A stretch of 64,000 bases of DNA. Origin: Cryptomeria japonica. Its lineage: Eukaryota; Streptophyta; Pinopsida; Cupressales; Cupressaceae. Where the stretch lies: contig NC_081410.1 of the NCBI RefSeq assembly GCF_030272615.1, forward strand, positions 501,418,442 to 501,482,441, in the 5' to 3' direction. A model generated the notes under the pieces. The model did no database searches and was not told the origin of the DNA. It saw nothing but the letters and a program-made list of their open reading frames with translations. The position numbers were made by a program, and so were the translations under genes. Of the stretch, positions 10,250 to 22,473 are shown piece after piece; the stretch's first letter is position 1, and every line of letters starts with the position of its first letter.

Positions 10250-12838
10250 GTGTTTGTATGTTTTGGTTGATGCAGATACTAGGAATTGACTCCACTTGGC
10301 TTCGTAGGCCTAAGCATGCCCATATGCCCAACGATGGTTACAAGAGATAGCACATTGGCCAAAAATGTCACTTAACCCAGCCATCATTCCTAATTTGAAC
10401 AATTTTTCCCATATGTTATATGATTTTATCTCTATTTACCATTTTGGTAATGTTCAGTTACCCTTATGCATCATTGTGAAAGACTAGTAACATTTTTTTG
10501 TGCATTGTCAGTAAGTCGTCAATTATCGCCATTATAAATTTGTACATATTTAAACGATATTTAATGATGTAGTGGTATTTTTATATTTGAATATGAACCA
10601 TGTCTTAATTGTATTTTATTTAATGAGATTTTAGTGTATTATCTTTTGGGAGTGTTGGGGAGTTCAATAGATTTTATAATTTTAATTTAACTCTAATATT
10701 TCTTATTTTCTCTCCAAAAAAGTGATTTATATTTAAAAATAGAGTTCATTTTTGCTCTTATTGCTCTTTTCAAAAACCCTCTTAGCAAAAATTGAATGAT
10801 TTGATTTGGGGAGTTTGGATGCTTGAAAATTTGTGGGTAGAAGCTTGAAATCTTGGATTTGATCATCTCTTTGTGCCTTCTGGAATTCATGTGCTATCTT
10901 GGTGTGGTTGCTACTCTTTTCCATTTTGAAGGTTTTGCAATTTGAAGGTGAGTTTTATTGATTTCTCCATCAATTCTTAATATTTTTGTTTGATTCTTGT
11001 TGTTGGAAGCTTGAAATGTAATTTAGATTCATTCCACATTTAGAATTTTGTTTTATCATTAATTTTTTTTTGTTGTTTAAAATTTAAAAACCATGTTTTT
11101 ACAAAAAGAAACTCTGCCCACTTTTTTGTAAATGCCCTAAAATTCAATTTTATTTGAGAAATGTAATGTTGTTCACTCATAGGCCAATGGGTTTTGATAG
11201 GATTTTAATTGGCCAAGTTTGAAAATTTGATTTCTTGGAGGTCCATCAATAATGGATGACCTCCAAGACTGGTTATTGGGATTTTGGGTGTTTTTCTCAA
11301 AATGAGAATTTGATGCTAAAATTATGTTATTATTATGTGCAATTCTTGCATTATATATGTAAATTTTATTTTGAGATCAATTGGGATCCATTTTCATGTT
11401 ATTGGAACTGTTTGATTAATTGCCTCATTATGTTGAAAATGTATTGTTTTTATGAGATTTTTGTATTGAATTCTTTGGTCTTAGCATGGGCATGCATTGT
11501 TCCTAATTGTGAAATGAGATGAGCTTGGGTGTGGGTATTTGGAGTCAATAAAGGGAGTGGCTCTTAATGGGAGCTGGGGCCCAAAGTGATCATCGAGATA
11601 ACCCATTGAGAGTAGGGTTAATAAGTGAAACATGAATAAAACAATGGGGTAAAACACTAAAAAGATAATTGAATGCCCCTTGTGTTTCATGAGTGCTTGT
11701 GAAGGATACAGATGCATTGGGAAGGCCTGATCATTCATAGGGTGTTGATCTAGCAAGATCAAGTCTCTTTGTCTTCACGAATGGACTATTTGGTTCCACA
11801 TGAGTCATCCCTTCAAGCAATCAGATGACACTCTTATTTATTGGTCTCTAGTATCCAACCCCATGTAGATTGAGTAGTGACCCTTGGTGGATTTATAACA
11901 TGGTATCATCCCTATCCTTGATTGTGCATTGCATTCTTGTATGCTTGAGATGTTGTGTATGCTTTGTGTATGATGTGAGTATAAGCCATTGTATTCATGA
12001 TTGTATTGCTTGAGTGTTTGGGCCTTGTGACTATCTTCGCAAGTATAGTGGGGTTGGAACCTACAAGTTCCACATGGTTGGTTGGTGTTGCCAACCACCA
12101 TTAGGGATTGATGATCTTGTTTGTGAGCATCTTGGAGGACTTCTTCACCTTCCACAACCTTTGGTCTACTTTATCCCTTTCTGTTGCAAGATTTTATATG
12201 AATGTAATTCAATAAAAGATTTGTGATTATTGATTTGTTGTTTTGAGAACACTCCAATTGGATATTTGTGTAAAGGAAATGAATGGATATGGATTAGAGT
12301 AGAATTTAGTGGATGGTTGTTAGAACTAACCATTGGTTATGCTTATGTATATTATCTTGATGTATAATCATGATCAAATATAGGAACACTTGGTTTGATG
12401 CATAAAATGATTGTAGTTATGTTCTTATATTGTTTAGAGGTTAATTTAGTCAGCTCCTTTTTGGAATCATGGAACTTTGTTCAGGCCCTTATAGGATTGT
12501 GCCCTTTTGAGTCAATCTAGGATTAACTAGAACCACTCGATGAGTGTATCTTGAAGTCATACTGTAGTTTTTAGATGTGTAGAACTATTGTAAGTTTGTA
12601 TGTGCTAGTTTTAGGTGTCTTGGGTTGATTAGTGGTGAAATGAGTCTACCCGAACTCCACCATGTTTAACTAGTGACCCGATGTTCCCAAACTTGACCCA
12701 TTTTCTCACCTTTTTCCCATTTTCTCCCAAATCTAAGATCAATCTTGAGTTTGGACTTCACTGAGGTGTTTGGTGTGTCCAAGGCTTCATATAGCCCATT
12801 TGAGAAGCTCTCAGGAGTTGAATGAACACACATCTTAG
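10244..12838. other. Intergenic, probable decayed retroelement DNA
   Basis: No coding domain could be read on either strand. The 11.5-12.3 kb part has the even base composition and tttataacatggtatcatcc-like wording seen near LTR and primer-site regions, but I could not find paired LTR ends, so no element is called. Confidence 0.4.
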
Positions 12839-12924
12839 GGACGCTAGTGCGAGTTTACTAGTCCTGAGGACTCTAGCGCAAGTCTAGGACACTTGTGTAA
12901 GTCAAGGACACTTGCCCAAGTCAA
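12839..12924 (+). repeat. 19-bp GGAC tandem repeat
   Basis: There are four copies of a 19-bp unit of the form GGACnCTnGnGCnAGTnnA, at 12839-12857, 12868-12886, 12887-12905 and 12906-12924. A 10-bp spacer separates the first two. The units differ at several positions, mainly C/T changes. Confidence 0.8.
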
Positions 12925-15900
12925 GGAAACCAAAACACTATTCTTATTGTCCTCTTGGCATGCTAGTATCTAGTGGGAACACTTGGTTGTTATTGTCCAT
13001 GATCCCTCTCTTGCCTATTCGGTTTGGGGGTGTTTCTAGGAGTTCAAAGTGTCAATTTGACCTTTTTCATATGTGTTGCGAAGGTATTCATGTCAAGGAA
13101 CCCTTAGAGGGGTCTTGAGTGATTTTTTGTAAATCTGGTAGGTTTCAGGGGCATCCGTGTGTAATTAGGATTTCAACGGAGCCCATTTATGACACTTAGG
13201 ACCTAGTAGTTTGTCTTGTTTGTTGATTCAAGTTAAGAGACTTGGGGTATGGTCACGTGTGATCCTAAACACTTCTTAGACCCTTCCTTAGGTCTTGGTA
13301 GACTTTTCCCCTTATCCCTCAAGCTATTCGAATGTTTAAGTGTTTCACTTGTGTGTAACTTCGTTTATCGACCATTAACCTTAAATCTTGATATTCAGCT
13401 TAATTCTTGCTTATGTTGTGTATGTTCACACTTAATTGTTTAAAAAAAAAATATTTCCATGTTTACCTTGTGCATTTTGGTCATATCCTCTTGGGTTTTT
13501 TGGAGGGGCGTTATAGAGATTCATACTTGTCTTCACCCCAACAAGCTTCTACTTTTTGGTGTTGGAGATGATTTCTTTCTCTCTTATCTATTGCATTGTT
13601 CATTTGATCATCTTTCTTATAAAATATCATTCATGGCATTTCCTTTAATCATTTTCTATTATTGTTTATCAATCTATCTATCTTGGTTGTCTGTGGAGGT
13701 GGAAACACCAAAGTGGGGGTCTGACTATGACAAACCTCTTATTATAGCCCTAATATTTTTGTCCTCATTCATTTGGGTGTAGGTTTAGAAAAGGAAGGCA
13801 TAAAGTTGGTTGGAGGCTTCATTCATTAGAGCCTTTGTGAGTTCCCTTTCATCTTTCTCATCCTTTTGTTAGTTTATCATACTCAATTAATTTAACATTG
13901 TGTTTTTCATAGAATTCAGCGTACATAACCTTAAGTTCTGGTCATTTTGCACTTTTTGTATTAACCTTTGTACCTCATTCATACAAGACGCTTTCATATC
14001 ACATTGTCATCCTATACTCGTACATGCATCCTAGATAGATAGTGCATAGAGTTTATCAAATGGTCTCAATGACTAGTATTTTTAGGTTTTATGGTTTGAA
14101 TACATTCATTTGTTAGTATCATATATTTTTGCGCAGTCTTTTCATCCTAGTGAGTAAACATAGAGGTTGGAGAACCCTAAGGTTTACTCAGAGTGGAGAG
14201 AAGGTTGTTGAGTCCTCAAGGGATTTGACCACCTTTTGTAGTGGCTCAATTTTCCTACTTTAAAGTATTTAATTTGAATTTTTATTACATAAATTAGGCC
14301 ACTCAGACCACTAAAACTTAATGCAATCCACTCTAGGAGATAAAGGGGACCCAAACACATCACAACCCTTAAAGCAATTCCAACAAAACATGCACACTAA
14401 CACATCCTCCAAAGTTGACATCAAAGGAAATGTGTAAATAATCAATAAAGCACACTAACCATTCAACCCAAAAATATTCTTTAATGCAAAAATAAATAAT
14501 GTGGATCTACACAGGTCATTGTGGGAGCCATATGAACATCCAAACTCAACCTCCAAGGCATATTTAGACCAAAAGAGCATGATGCAAATAAGATAAACCC
14601 ATTGGGTAGGTCAAAAGTAAACACAACTAAGTATGCCAAACAAAGAATAGAATAACCTCACTTGCCAATCAAACTAGCACTAGAAAACTAAACTTGAACA
14701 TTGCACAAACCAAATGAACATGTCCTCCAACCCACACCACTTGAATCCACATATCTGAGAACCACCAAGAATTCTCTAGACTAGTTCTAACAAACAACCT
14801 CACTGTGAAAAACAACAACAACCACCTCTACCATCTGAGCAATAGAAGACCTATAAACATGATAGTGTAATATATATAGATCATAAGCATAATATCTAGA
14901 ACTGTAAGCCATAATATTCACAAACTAGAGGAATGCAAATAATTCTTCCATCGGGGCATTAAAAATTGTTTCCTACATATTGAAAATTCCACTACACTAG
15001 CCTTCTAGAAACACCTCATACTTACTCAACATCAGAACCAAACCATACAACATTAAAACACTCACTTCTAGACCACCTACAACACACAATGACAAATGAC
15101 AACACCAGTCAGGTTGACATAAATAACGACACAACTTAACATAACTCAAGTTTCCAACAAAGTGTACAAGGTTTTAGCCTTAGGGTTAACCTTGTTCGTT
15201 GGCAATAGATCCAAATCCCTTGAGTAGTAGCTAGCCTTTATAGGGTTTTTACATTCTTCAGGTGAAAAACATCAACAAAACCAGCATAATATTAAAAGGA
15301 AATAATTAAATGCTTTAAATAAATAATAAGAAAATTACACAAACATAATAACTCTTTACTACAAATGAATAACAAAGAACAACACAACCATTAATTGTAT
15401 TAATAATAATTACAATGTTAGATTATACACGATACATCCCTTTTAGAGATGCATTTAAAATTAACAAATTGATATCGATCTACTATAGATATTATGCATT
15501 TAGGGATCCATTAAGATCCCTAAAATACCAATTGATGGTCCTGAGAAAAATAAGACTGAAGGAGCATACTTAATGTCCTTGTAATCCAACTGATCTTGTT
15601 GTAATCCAGCTTAATGTCCTGTACATAATCGCAACATTAGCTCAATGGTCTTATCATTTAGCTTAATATTGTGATAGAAAATTTTCTCCCCTGTCTTAGA
15701 GCAAGATTGATCCACCAAAAAAGAATAGGATGGCGAAGAAAAGCAATTTTACTAATAGAAAAACTATTGTTAGGAAAATGGTGTCTCAACCTTGCATTTA
15801 CATAAGGTTACTATTTATAACTCGAGTTAATTTGAGCACAAATTGGTTCAAAATTTTCCCCAAAGCTTTGGATTGGCTATTTAAGCATGCCGGTAAGTTT

Positions 15901-15959
15901 TTGTTGCAAGATCATGTCTAGATTAGAAGATATTAAAGTTTTGATTTTCAATAATTGTA
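12925..15959. other. Intergenic, nothing assigned
   Basis: No recognisable protein domain or RNA gene. It contains a short A-run at 13441-13450. The 14.3-15.4 kb stretch is A-and-C-rich on the plus strand, without long frames. It is probably old retroelement sequence, but I see no LTR pair. Confidence 0.4.
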
Positions 15960-16665
15960 AACAAAAGTTTTGAGGTCATTTTTGAAGGCCTTAGTGGCTC
16001 CGAAATGGTTTGAAAGTGTTTATAACCAACATAGTGTGTTATATAGATTGATAGAGCACATCACAAGCTTTTGACACTTCAAATATTTCACCAATCAATC
16101 ACCCAATTCAAAAGTTTTGGCCCCAGGAGGTTGGGTCTCCTGAAATGAGCAATCTAAAATTGTGTTGGACACATGAATGAGCTATAAAAGGTAGGTACAC
16201 ATGTTGATGTGTGTTTCAATACATCATATGACATCTTGGATTGGAGATAAGATGGGTGCCACTTTATTGGATGGTTTTAGCCCATGGTTTTATAATATCA
16301 TTTGATGGTTTCATGTATTGTATCTCCTATATATGAGGTGCACAAGATGGAGATTGTGTGTAAGAGTCTTTTAGCTATTGGATTACCTCTAGATCTTTGG
16401 TTGTTGATACTCCTATGAGAAGATTTCTTTTCAATTATATTGTAATTTTTCATTGATTTTTTAATAATATATTGGTGGCTTTTGGAGTGTGGGGTTTTTC
16501 TCCTAAAATGATTTTCTCCATGTAAATCACTATGTTATGGTATAAATACTATTATGTTATTTTTGTTTAATTTTTGTTTTTGTTGTAAAGGTTTATAAAT
16601 TTTTTGCACTACCCTCCTCTCTATATTGGTGTTTGAAGTTGTTTGCTAATTAACTTCTTTACTAG

Positions 16666-16678
16666 TGGTATCATAGCC
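16666..16678 (+). promoter_or_regulatory. Copia primer-binding site
   Basis: TGGTATCATAGCC closely matches the usual TGGTATCAGAGC complement of initiator tRNA-Met. It marks the LTR-to-internal junction of the truncated Copia. Confidence 0.7.
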
Positions 16679-16803
16679 TAATCACTTTAGTTTTAGTTAT
16701 AGGTTGTTCAATTTCTTGAATTAATCTAGATTCGAATGGGGATTTGTGTAGAAACTTTTTGATCTTGTCGCAGGAATTTTCAAATGAAAAGTTCATCAGG
16801 AGA

Positions 16804-17197
16804 ATGGAGATAGAGAAATTTTCAAGAAATAATTTTGAGATGTGGAAGTTGTTTATGCAAATGTTTGAAGACCTATAGATCCTATCGTGGCTGATCAATA
16901 TGATGTTATGGATCATAAAGCCAAGGGTATAATCAAATTATACCTGAGATAATCTTTTATATTCAATGTCCATGAAGAGACCTCTGCAAAGAAGCTATGG
17001 AATGAGCTTGGTAAGATGTATCAAGCCAAATCTTTATTGAATCAAATTTTATCGAGGAAGAAATCGTATTCCTTGAGAATAGAAGAGGGTGGACAAATTA
17101 CAGACCACTTGGAAGTATTCAATATGTTGGTGGCTCAATTGATAGTTGTTGGTGTCAAGATGGATGAAGAGGAGAAATGTTTGTAGAAACTTAAAAA
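16804..17197 (+). pseudogene. Copia gag (UBN2-type), truncated
   Basis: The frame begins MEIEKFSRNNFEMWKLFMQM and continues through KAKGIIKLYL, SAKKLWNELGKMYQAKSLLN, and DHLEVFNMLVAQL, the usual Copia gag order. It has three in-frame stops, at least two of them TAG (near 16876 and 17185), and is cut at 17197 before the zinc knuckle. In an intact element this protein forms the virus-like particle. Confidence 0.75.
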
Positions 17198-17882
17198 TGT
17201 CTCATTACTAACACGCTAATTATTCCTCTTAATTAATTAATCTAATTCTTATTCTTCTAAATTAATTCAATCATCACATTTCATCATTTCTAATTATTCT
17301 ATTTCTATCTTAATCATTTAATCATGCAATCTTCCCCTCTTTAAAAATTAATTAAATATTTTATTATTTAATTAATTGTGATTTTACAACTTTAATTAAA
17401 TAATATTTATTATTTAATTAAATTCAATTTCTAGTTTCCCACAATTAAATAATTTCTGTAAATTATTTAAATTGTCTAACTTATTCTTTTCTAATTCAAA
17501 ATTTAAAAATTAAAATTTCCCCAAATTCTAATTTCCAACTAATTCCATTTCATGTGGATGTCATTTGATATTTTCGAAAGTCAAAATTCAAATAAAATTC
17601 AAAATTCAAATGTAATTTCATGCTAATTTCCTACAACACATGCTTAATTCTAACTAGCACTGACTCCCACTTCAATTGTCAATCACCTTTTTTGACTTGG
17701 CAATCAAATTAGTCAACTAATTAGTTTACTCAGTTAGCTCTCCCAACCACCTTTCTAACAATCAATCACCTTTTTTGAATAGGCTCATCCATTTAGTTCA
17801 CTCATCAATCAATTCAGTTTCTCTCAGTCAATTTTATCTCAATTAATTTCAACCATTGATTGAATCACTTTGCATATCAATT
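17198..17882 (+). mobile_element. Gypsy-type LTR, left part (split by Copia)
   Basis: It starts TGTCTCATTAC at 17198, directly against the truncated gag of the older Copia. The matching end, TATGACA, lies at 23438, so the termini are TGTC and GACA inverted. The LTR is split by the Copia at 17883-22901. Without the insert and one copy of the flanking duplication it would be about 990 bp. It is AT-rich and non-coding. Confidence 0.6.
17650..17881 (+). repeat. 232-bp direct duplication, left copy
   Basis: From ctaactagcactgactccc to gcatatcaatt, this sequence is repeated at 22902-23132, immediately outside the other end of the Copia. The two copies differ at only a handful of positions. Each copy abuts a Copia LTR end, as a target-site duplication would, but it is about 232 bp rather than 5 bp. 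Confidence 0.85.
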
Positions 17883-18346
17883 AGTTGAAATGTGGTGACT
17901 GAGCAGCAAAGTACTATACACTCAGCATGTATCCTCTCCAGGGTCCAGGGGTCGGGCCGGGCTCCGAACAGGGGTTTGGGGGTGGCAGCCCCCGAGAAAA
18001 GCGGGGGTTCGGGGGCGGGAGCCCCCAAGAATTTTTTTTTTGCCATTTTTCGTTGATGAAAACTGACATTGTAATAAAACCCTAAAAAGGCCGACTTTGT
18101 TTGTTGCCCTAAAAACACATGTTATAAGTGGTTGGGATGCTTAAGGCATTGTAATGTTGATGTATTGTTTTTGCTAGATAATAAGAAAGATTGGACGACT
18201 GTGTATGGTGGACGTAACCCATTCTGGGTGAACCACGTTAAATCTCTGTGTTATCTGTGTCCTATTTTATTTCTTTATCTTTTGTATTTAAATCTACATA
18301 TAATTGTTAGTTCATATTTGCTTCGGATCTGCTTGAAACCCTAACA
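17883..18346 (+). repeat. Copia 5' LTR
   Basis: 464 bp, ending CCCTAACA at 18346 just before the primer site. The first base reads A instead of the T of the 3' LTR (AGTTGAAATG against TGTTGAAATG), so the canonical TG is damaged here. It contains a G-rich, hairpin-prone segment at about 17964-18028 that the 3' LTR has in shorter form. Confidence 0.88.
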
Positions 18347-18347
18347 A

Positions 18348-18360
18348 TTGGTATCAAAGC
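18348..18360 (+). promoter_or_regulatory. Copia primer-binding site
   Basis: TTGGTATCAAAGC, one base after the LTR end, complementary to initiator tRNA-Met apart from one position. Confidence 0.85.
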
Positions 18361-18397
18361 GAGGTTTTCTGTAAATTGGCAGGACTTTCAGATTTGA

Positions 18398-19876
18398 GTG
18401 GGAGCAATGGAGGATTCCAAATTCAAGGTCGAAAAGTTTAACGACCAGAATTATCAGTTATGGAAAATGCAGATGGAGGATTACCTGTATCAAAAGGATT
18501 TGTGGCGGCCATTGGAAGGAAAGGCAAAGAAACCGACCACAATGTTAGATGAAGAGTGGGACATTTTACATAGAAAGGCACTGGGATCCATTCGATTGTG
18601 CCTTGCACCGTCTGTAGCATTCAATATAACAGAAGCAAAAATGACTATAGATTTGATGGCGACATTGGCTAAGTTGTATGAGAAACCCTCAGCTTCGAAT
18701 AAGGTATTTCTTATGAAGCGTTTGTTTAATTTGAAAATGAGTGAGGGAGGATCTGTAGCAGAGCACTTAAATGAATTTAATACAATTACTAGTCAATTGT
18801 CTTCGGTAAAAATTACCTTTGCAGAAGAGGTTAGGGCTCTCTTGATTTTATGTTCTTTGCCAGAAAGCTGGAATAGCTTGGTTATGGCTGTAAGTAACTC
18901 TGTCTCTGGTAAAAATACTTTGGTATTTGATGATATTGTTGGTGCTATCCTAAGCGAGGAAATGCGAAGGAAAAGCATAGGTGAGACTCCAACATCATTG
19001 GGTAGTGTTTTGAATGTGGAGAATAGAGGAAGATCAAAGGAAAAAGGAAAAGGCCCTGGGAATGAGAAGTCACGAGGGAAGTCAAAGAAAGGATGCTCTC
19101 AATCTAGAGGAAAGAAAGATTGCTGGTATTGCGGAAAGCCTGGTCATTTAAAGAAAGACTGTTGGTCTCAGAAAAACAAAGAAGGAGACAAAAATGAAAA
19201 TGACAGTAAGGAAGCTAATATTGCAAGTAATACTTTACAAGATGCTTTAATCTTATGTTTGGATAATGTTAATGATTCTTGGATAATAGATTCTGGGGCT
19301 TCATTTCATGCTACACCCCATAGAAAATATTTTCTAGATTATGTTCAAGGTGAATTTGGACAGGTATATTTGGGTGATGATGAGCCCTATCAAATTTTTG
19401 GAAAAGGAAAGATAAAGATCAAGTTGCAGAATGGTAATGACTGGTTTTTGCAGGAGGTAAGACATGTTCCTAATTTAAGAAGAAATTTAACTTCTGCAGG
19501 GCAACTAGGTAGTGAAGGTTGCATAGTTACCCTCTCAGACAGTATGTGGAAGGTCGCTAAAAGATCATTAGTAATAGCTAAAGGTGCGAAGGTAGGCACA
19601 TTATATCTGTGTACAGGTAACACTTACTCTACCCTAGCTGCTACAAATAAAGTTATTGTAGGGACAACAACAATAAATGTTGCAAGAACATATTCGATAA
19701 TGTGGCACCATAGGCTTGGGCACATGAGTGAGAAAGGGATGAAAACCCTTCACTCCAAAAATCTATTGCCAGGACTAAAGAAGATTGATTTAGAGTTATG
19801 TGAAAACTGTGTTTATGGTAAACAGAAAAGAGTCAGATTTCTCAAGGTTGGGAAAGAGAAGAAGAATGAAAGTTAG
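18398..19876 (+). pseudogene. Copia gag, protease and start of integrase
   Basis: A 492-codon open frame; the likely start is MEDSKFKVEKFNDQNY at 18407. Order: UBN2-type gag (LWKMQMEDYLYQKDLW, LMKRLFNLKMSEGGSVAEHL), a basic linker, a CCHC knuckle CWYCGKPGHLKKDC near 19120-19163, the protease active site WIIDSGASFHATP near 19279-19318, and the pre-integrase zinc region HHRLGHMSEKGM with CENC near 19705-19810. The gag forms the particle and the protease matures the polyprotein. A frameshift near 19872 ends the frame at the start of the integrase core. The gag part is still intact. Confidence 0.9.
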
Positions 19877-20638
19877 AGCTTGTACATTCAGATGTATGGG
19901 GACCGGCTCAGGTATCATCTCTTGGTGGCTCTTGTTATTATGTTATTTTTATTGATGACTCAACCAGAAAAACATGGGTATATTTCCTAAAACAAAAATC
20001 AGATGTTTTTGAAACTTTTAAGAAATGGAAAGCTTTGGTTGAGAATGAAACAGGAAAAAAGTTGAAGTGTCTCAGACCGGATAATGGAGGTGAGTATTGC
20101 AGCAAAGCATTTGAAGATTACTGCTCCTTAAATGGGATTTGAAAGTAGAAGACAGTTCCAGGAACTCCACAGGAAAATGGTGTGTCAGAGAGAATGAATA
20201 GGACAATCATGGAAAACGCGAGGAGCATGAGATTGCATGCTGGATTGCCCTTACATTTTTGGGCAGATGCTGTACATATTGTTGTCTATTTGATAAATAG
20301 AGGACCTTCAACCCCTTTGGATGGTGGTATTCCAGAGGAGGCATGGACTGGTAAAAAGGTAAATTATTCTTTTCTAAGAACTTTTGGTTGTGAAGCTTTT
20401 GTCCATGTTGATAAAGAAAACAGAACCAAGCTTGATGCTAAATCTCATAAATGTACCTTCATTGGATATGGGATAGATGAATATGGCTATCGGTTAAGGG
20501 ATTTTGAAAATAAGAAAATAATTAGAAGTAGAGATGTTATATTCAATGAGAAGGTTATGTATAAAGAACAGATGCAGGAAAAGAAGCATGAACAGGACAA
20601 ACAAGAATATGTGGTGTTGGATGAGATTCCTGAAAAAT
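19877..20638 (+). pseudogene. Copia integrase core
   Basis: In the shifted frame, the integrase reads HSDVWGP, FIDDSTRKTWVYFLKQKSD, LRPDNGGEYCS and, after two stops (TGA 20140, TAG 20146), PGTPQENGVSERMNRTIMEN. The D,D,E residues of the DDE integrase are all visible. The C-terminal part continues with FGCEAFVHV and CTFIGYG to a frameshift at about 20638. The stops fall where relatives have Arg (CGA) and Gln (CAG) codons. Confidence 0.85.
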
Positions 20639-20639
20639 G

Positions 20640-21817
20640 AAATGCCACAGGTACCTGATGCTCAGCAACAACAGATTGTCCCACAAACTCCTTCAAGTGT
20701 TAGACGTTCTACGAGGACAAGTAGACCCCCTGAAAGATTTTCTCCTTCATTGTATTCTATTTTATTAATGGATTCTGGTGAACTAGAAGAATATGAAGAA
20801 GCAATGCAGGTAGATGCCAAACAACAGTGGGAGCTAGGCATGAAAGAGGAGATGGACTCCTTGATGAAAAATAAGACTTGGGACTTAGTCCCTTTACCTA
20901 CAGAAAAAAGAGCCTTGCCTAAAAAATGGGTTTATCGGCTGAAGGAGGAGGAAGGAGGTCAGAAAAGATATAAGGCCAGACTTGTGGTAAAAGGTTTTGC
21001 ACAGAAAAAGGGTATAGATTATGATGAAATATTTTCTCCACTTGTAAAAATGACTTTAATTAGAACTGTACTTAGTCTTGTGGCTGCAGATGATTTACAT
21101 CTTGAACAATTAGATGTCAAAACAACTTTTCTCCATGGAGATTTGGAGGAGGAAATTTACATGTTGCAACCATAGGGATATGAGGTCAAAGGTAAGGAGA
21201 ACTTGGTGTGCAGGTTGAAGAAAAGTCTGTATGGCCTAAAGCAAGCACCCTGACAATGGTATTTAAAATTTGATAGTTTCATGGCTAAACATGGTTATCA
21301 TAGATGTCATTCTGATCATTGTGTATATTTTAAGAGATTTGATAATGGTAGTTATATTATCCTGTTGCTTTATGTTGATGACATGCTTGTTGCTGGGTCT
21401 AATATGCAACATATAAATGATCTTAAACAGAAATTAGCCAGGTCATTTGCTATGAAGGATTTGGGTGCAGCTAAGCAAATTCTCAGTATGAGGATTACAT
21501 GAGACAGGAAAAATAGAACCTTGAATTTGTCCCAAAGTGAGTATATAAAGAAGGTGTTGAAAAGATTTAACATGCAGGATGCAAAAGCAGTTAGTACATC
21601 TTTGGCTAGTCATTTCAAATTGACTAAGGAGATGTGCCCAAAGGCACAGGAAGAGGTTAATAAAATGTCTAACATCCCTTATTCATCAACTATTGGCAGT
21701 CTGATGTATGCAATGGTATGCACAAGGCTAGATATTGCACATGCAGTGGGAGTTGTGAGCAGGTTTATGAGTAATCCGGGTATGGAACATTGGAATGCTG
21801 TGAAATGGATTCTTTAG
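20640..21817 (+). pseudogene. Copia reverse transcriptase
   Basis: It reads RRSTRTSRPPERFSPS, then MKEEMDSLMKNKTWDLVPLP, KKWVYRLKEE, YKARLVVKGFAQKKGIDYDE, FSPLVKMTLIRTVL, LEQLDVKTTFLHGDLEEEIY, and LLLYVDDMLVAGSNM with the YVDD active site near 21367-21384. Stops at 21173 (TAG), 21251 (TGA), 21500 (TGA) and 21815 (TAG) lie in an otherwise continuous frame. Confidence 0.88.
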
Positions 21818-22333
21818 TATTTGAAAGGAACGACTACAAAGGCATTATGTTTCAAAGGATCTAATGTTGCTCTGAGTGGATTTGTTGACTCTGATCTAGC
21901 GGGTGATATTGATTCACAGAGGAGTACTACGGGGTATGTTTTTACTATAGGGGGAACTGCAGTCAGTTGGATTTCTAGGCTGCAAAAGGTTGTTGCACTT
22001 TCAACCACTGAAGTTGAGTATGTTGCTACTACAGAAGCCAGCAAGGAGATGATTTGGTTGCAATGTTTTTTGGAGGAATTGGGTCAGACACAAGAGGATA
22101 GGCCATTGTATACTGATAGCCAGAGTGCCATTCATCTTGCGAAGAACTCTGCTTTTCATTCAAGGACAAAGCACATTCAGCTCAGGTACCACTTCATCTG
22201 GACTGTTTTGGAGGAGGGTCAGTTACGGCTTGAGAAGATTCACACAAGTGAGAATCCTGCTGATATGTTCACGAAGGTAGTTCCACAGGAGAAGCTGATT
22301 TCTTCATCAGTTTCTGTTGGTCTTCTTGATTGA
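21818..22333 (+). pseudogene. Copia RNase H
   Basis: It contains the typical Copia RNase H blocks: GFVDSDLAGDIDSQRSTTGY, VSWISRLQKVVALSTTEVEY, LYTDSQSAIHLAKNS, and a C-terminal HTSENPADMFTK. It ends at a natural-looking TGA at 22331-22333, before the polypurine tract. Confidence 0.9.
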
Positions 22334-22409
22334 TAATTGTGGAATTTATACCAGTCGAGTCCTAGTGTTTTATCCAACGGATGCTGCATGTACAGTGGTG
22401 TCGTGTAGT

Positions 22410-22473
22410 ATCAGTCTCCAAGTGGGAGATTGTTCGGTGTGGAGCCTGATCAGTCTCCAAGTGGGAGATTGTT
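22410..22473 (+). promoter_or_regulatory. Duplicated polypurine tract
   Basis: A 25-bp sequence containing CCAAGTGGGAGATTGTT occurs twice, at 22410-22434 and 22449-22473. The second copy primes the 3' LTR, which starts TGTTGAAATG at 22470. The first copy is followed by TGTTCGGTGT, which is not the LTR start. Copia elements normally have one such tract here. Confidence 0.85.

Larger units (their letters stand above)
15960..17197 (+). mobile_element. 5' end of a Copia element (LTR, primer site, gag), truncated
   Basis: The 16155-16660 stretch has Copia LTR character: a tctcctatatatgagg promoter-like site near 16325, then the gggtttttctcc and ccatgtaaatc wording common near Copia LTR ends. A primer-binding site TGGTATCATAGCC (16666-16678) matches the initiator-methionine tRNA type. 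A gag frame follows from 16804. The element stops abruptly at 17197, where a Gypsy-type LTR begins with TGTC. The exact LTR start is not resolved. Confidence 0.65.

Noticed and set aside
10122-10350. Open frames on both strands across the TA microsatellite
   Set aside because: They only read the repeat (IYIYIY) and have no domain.
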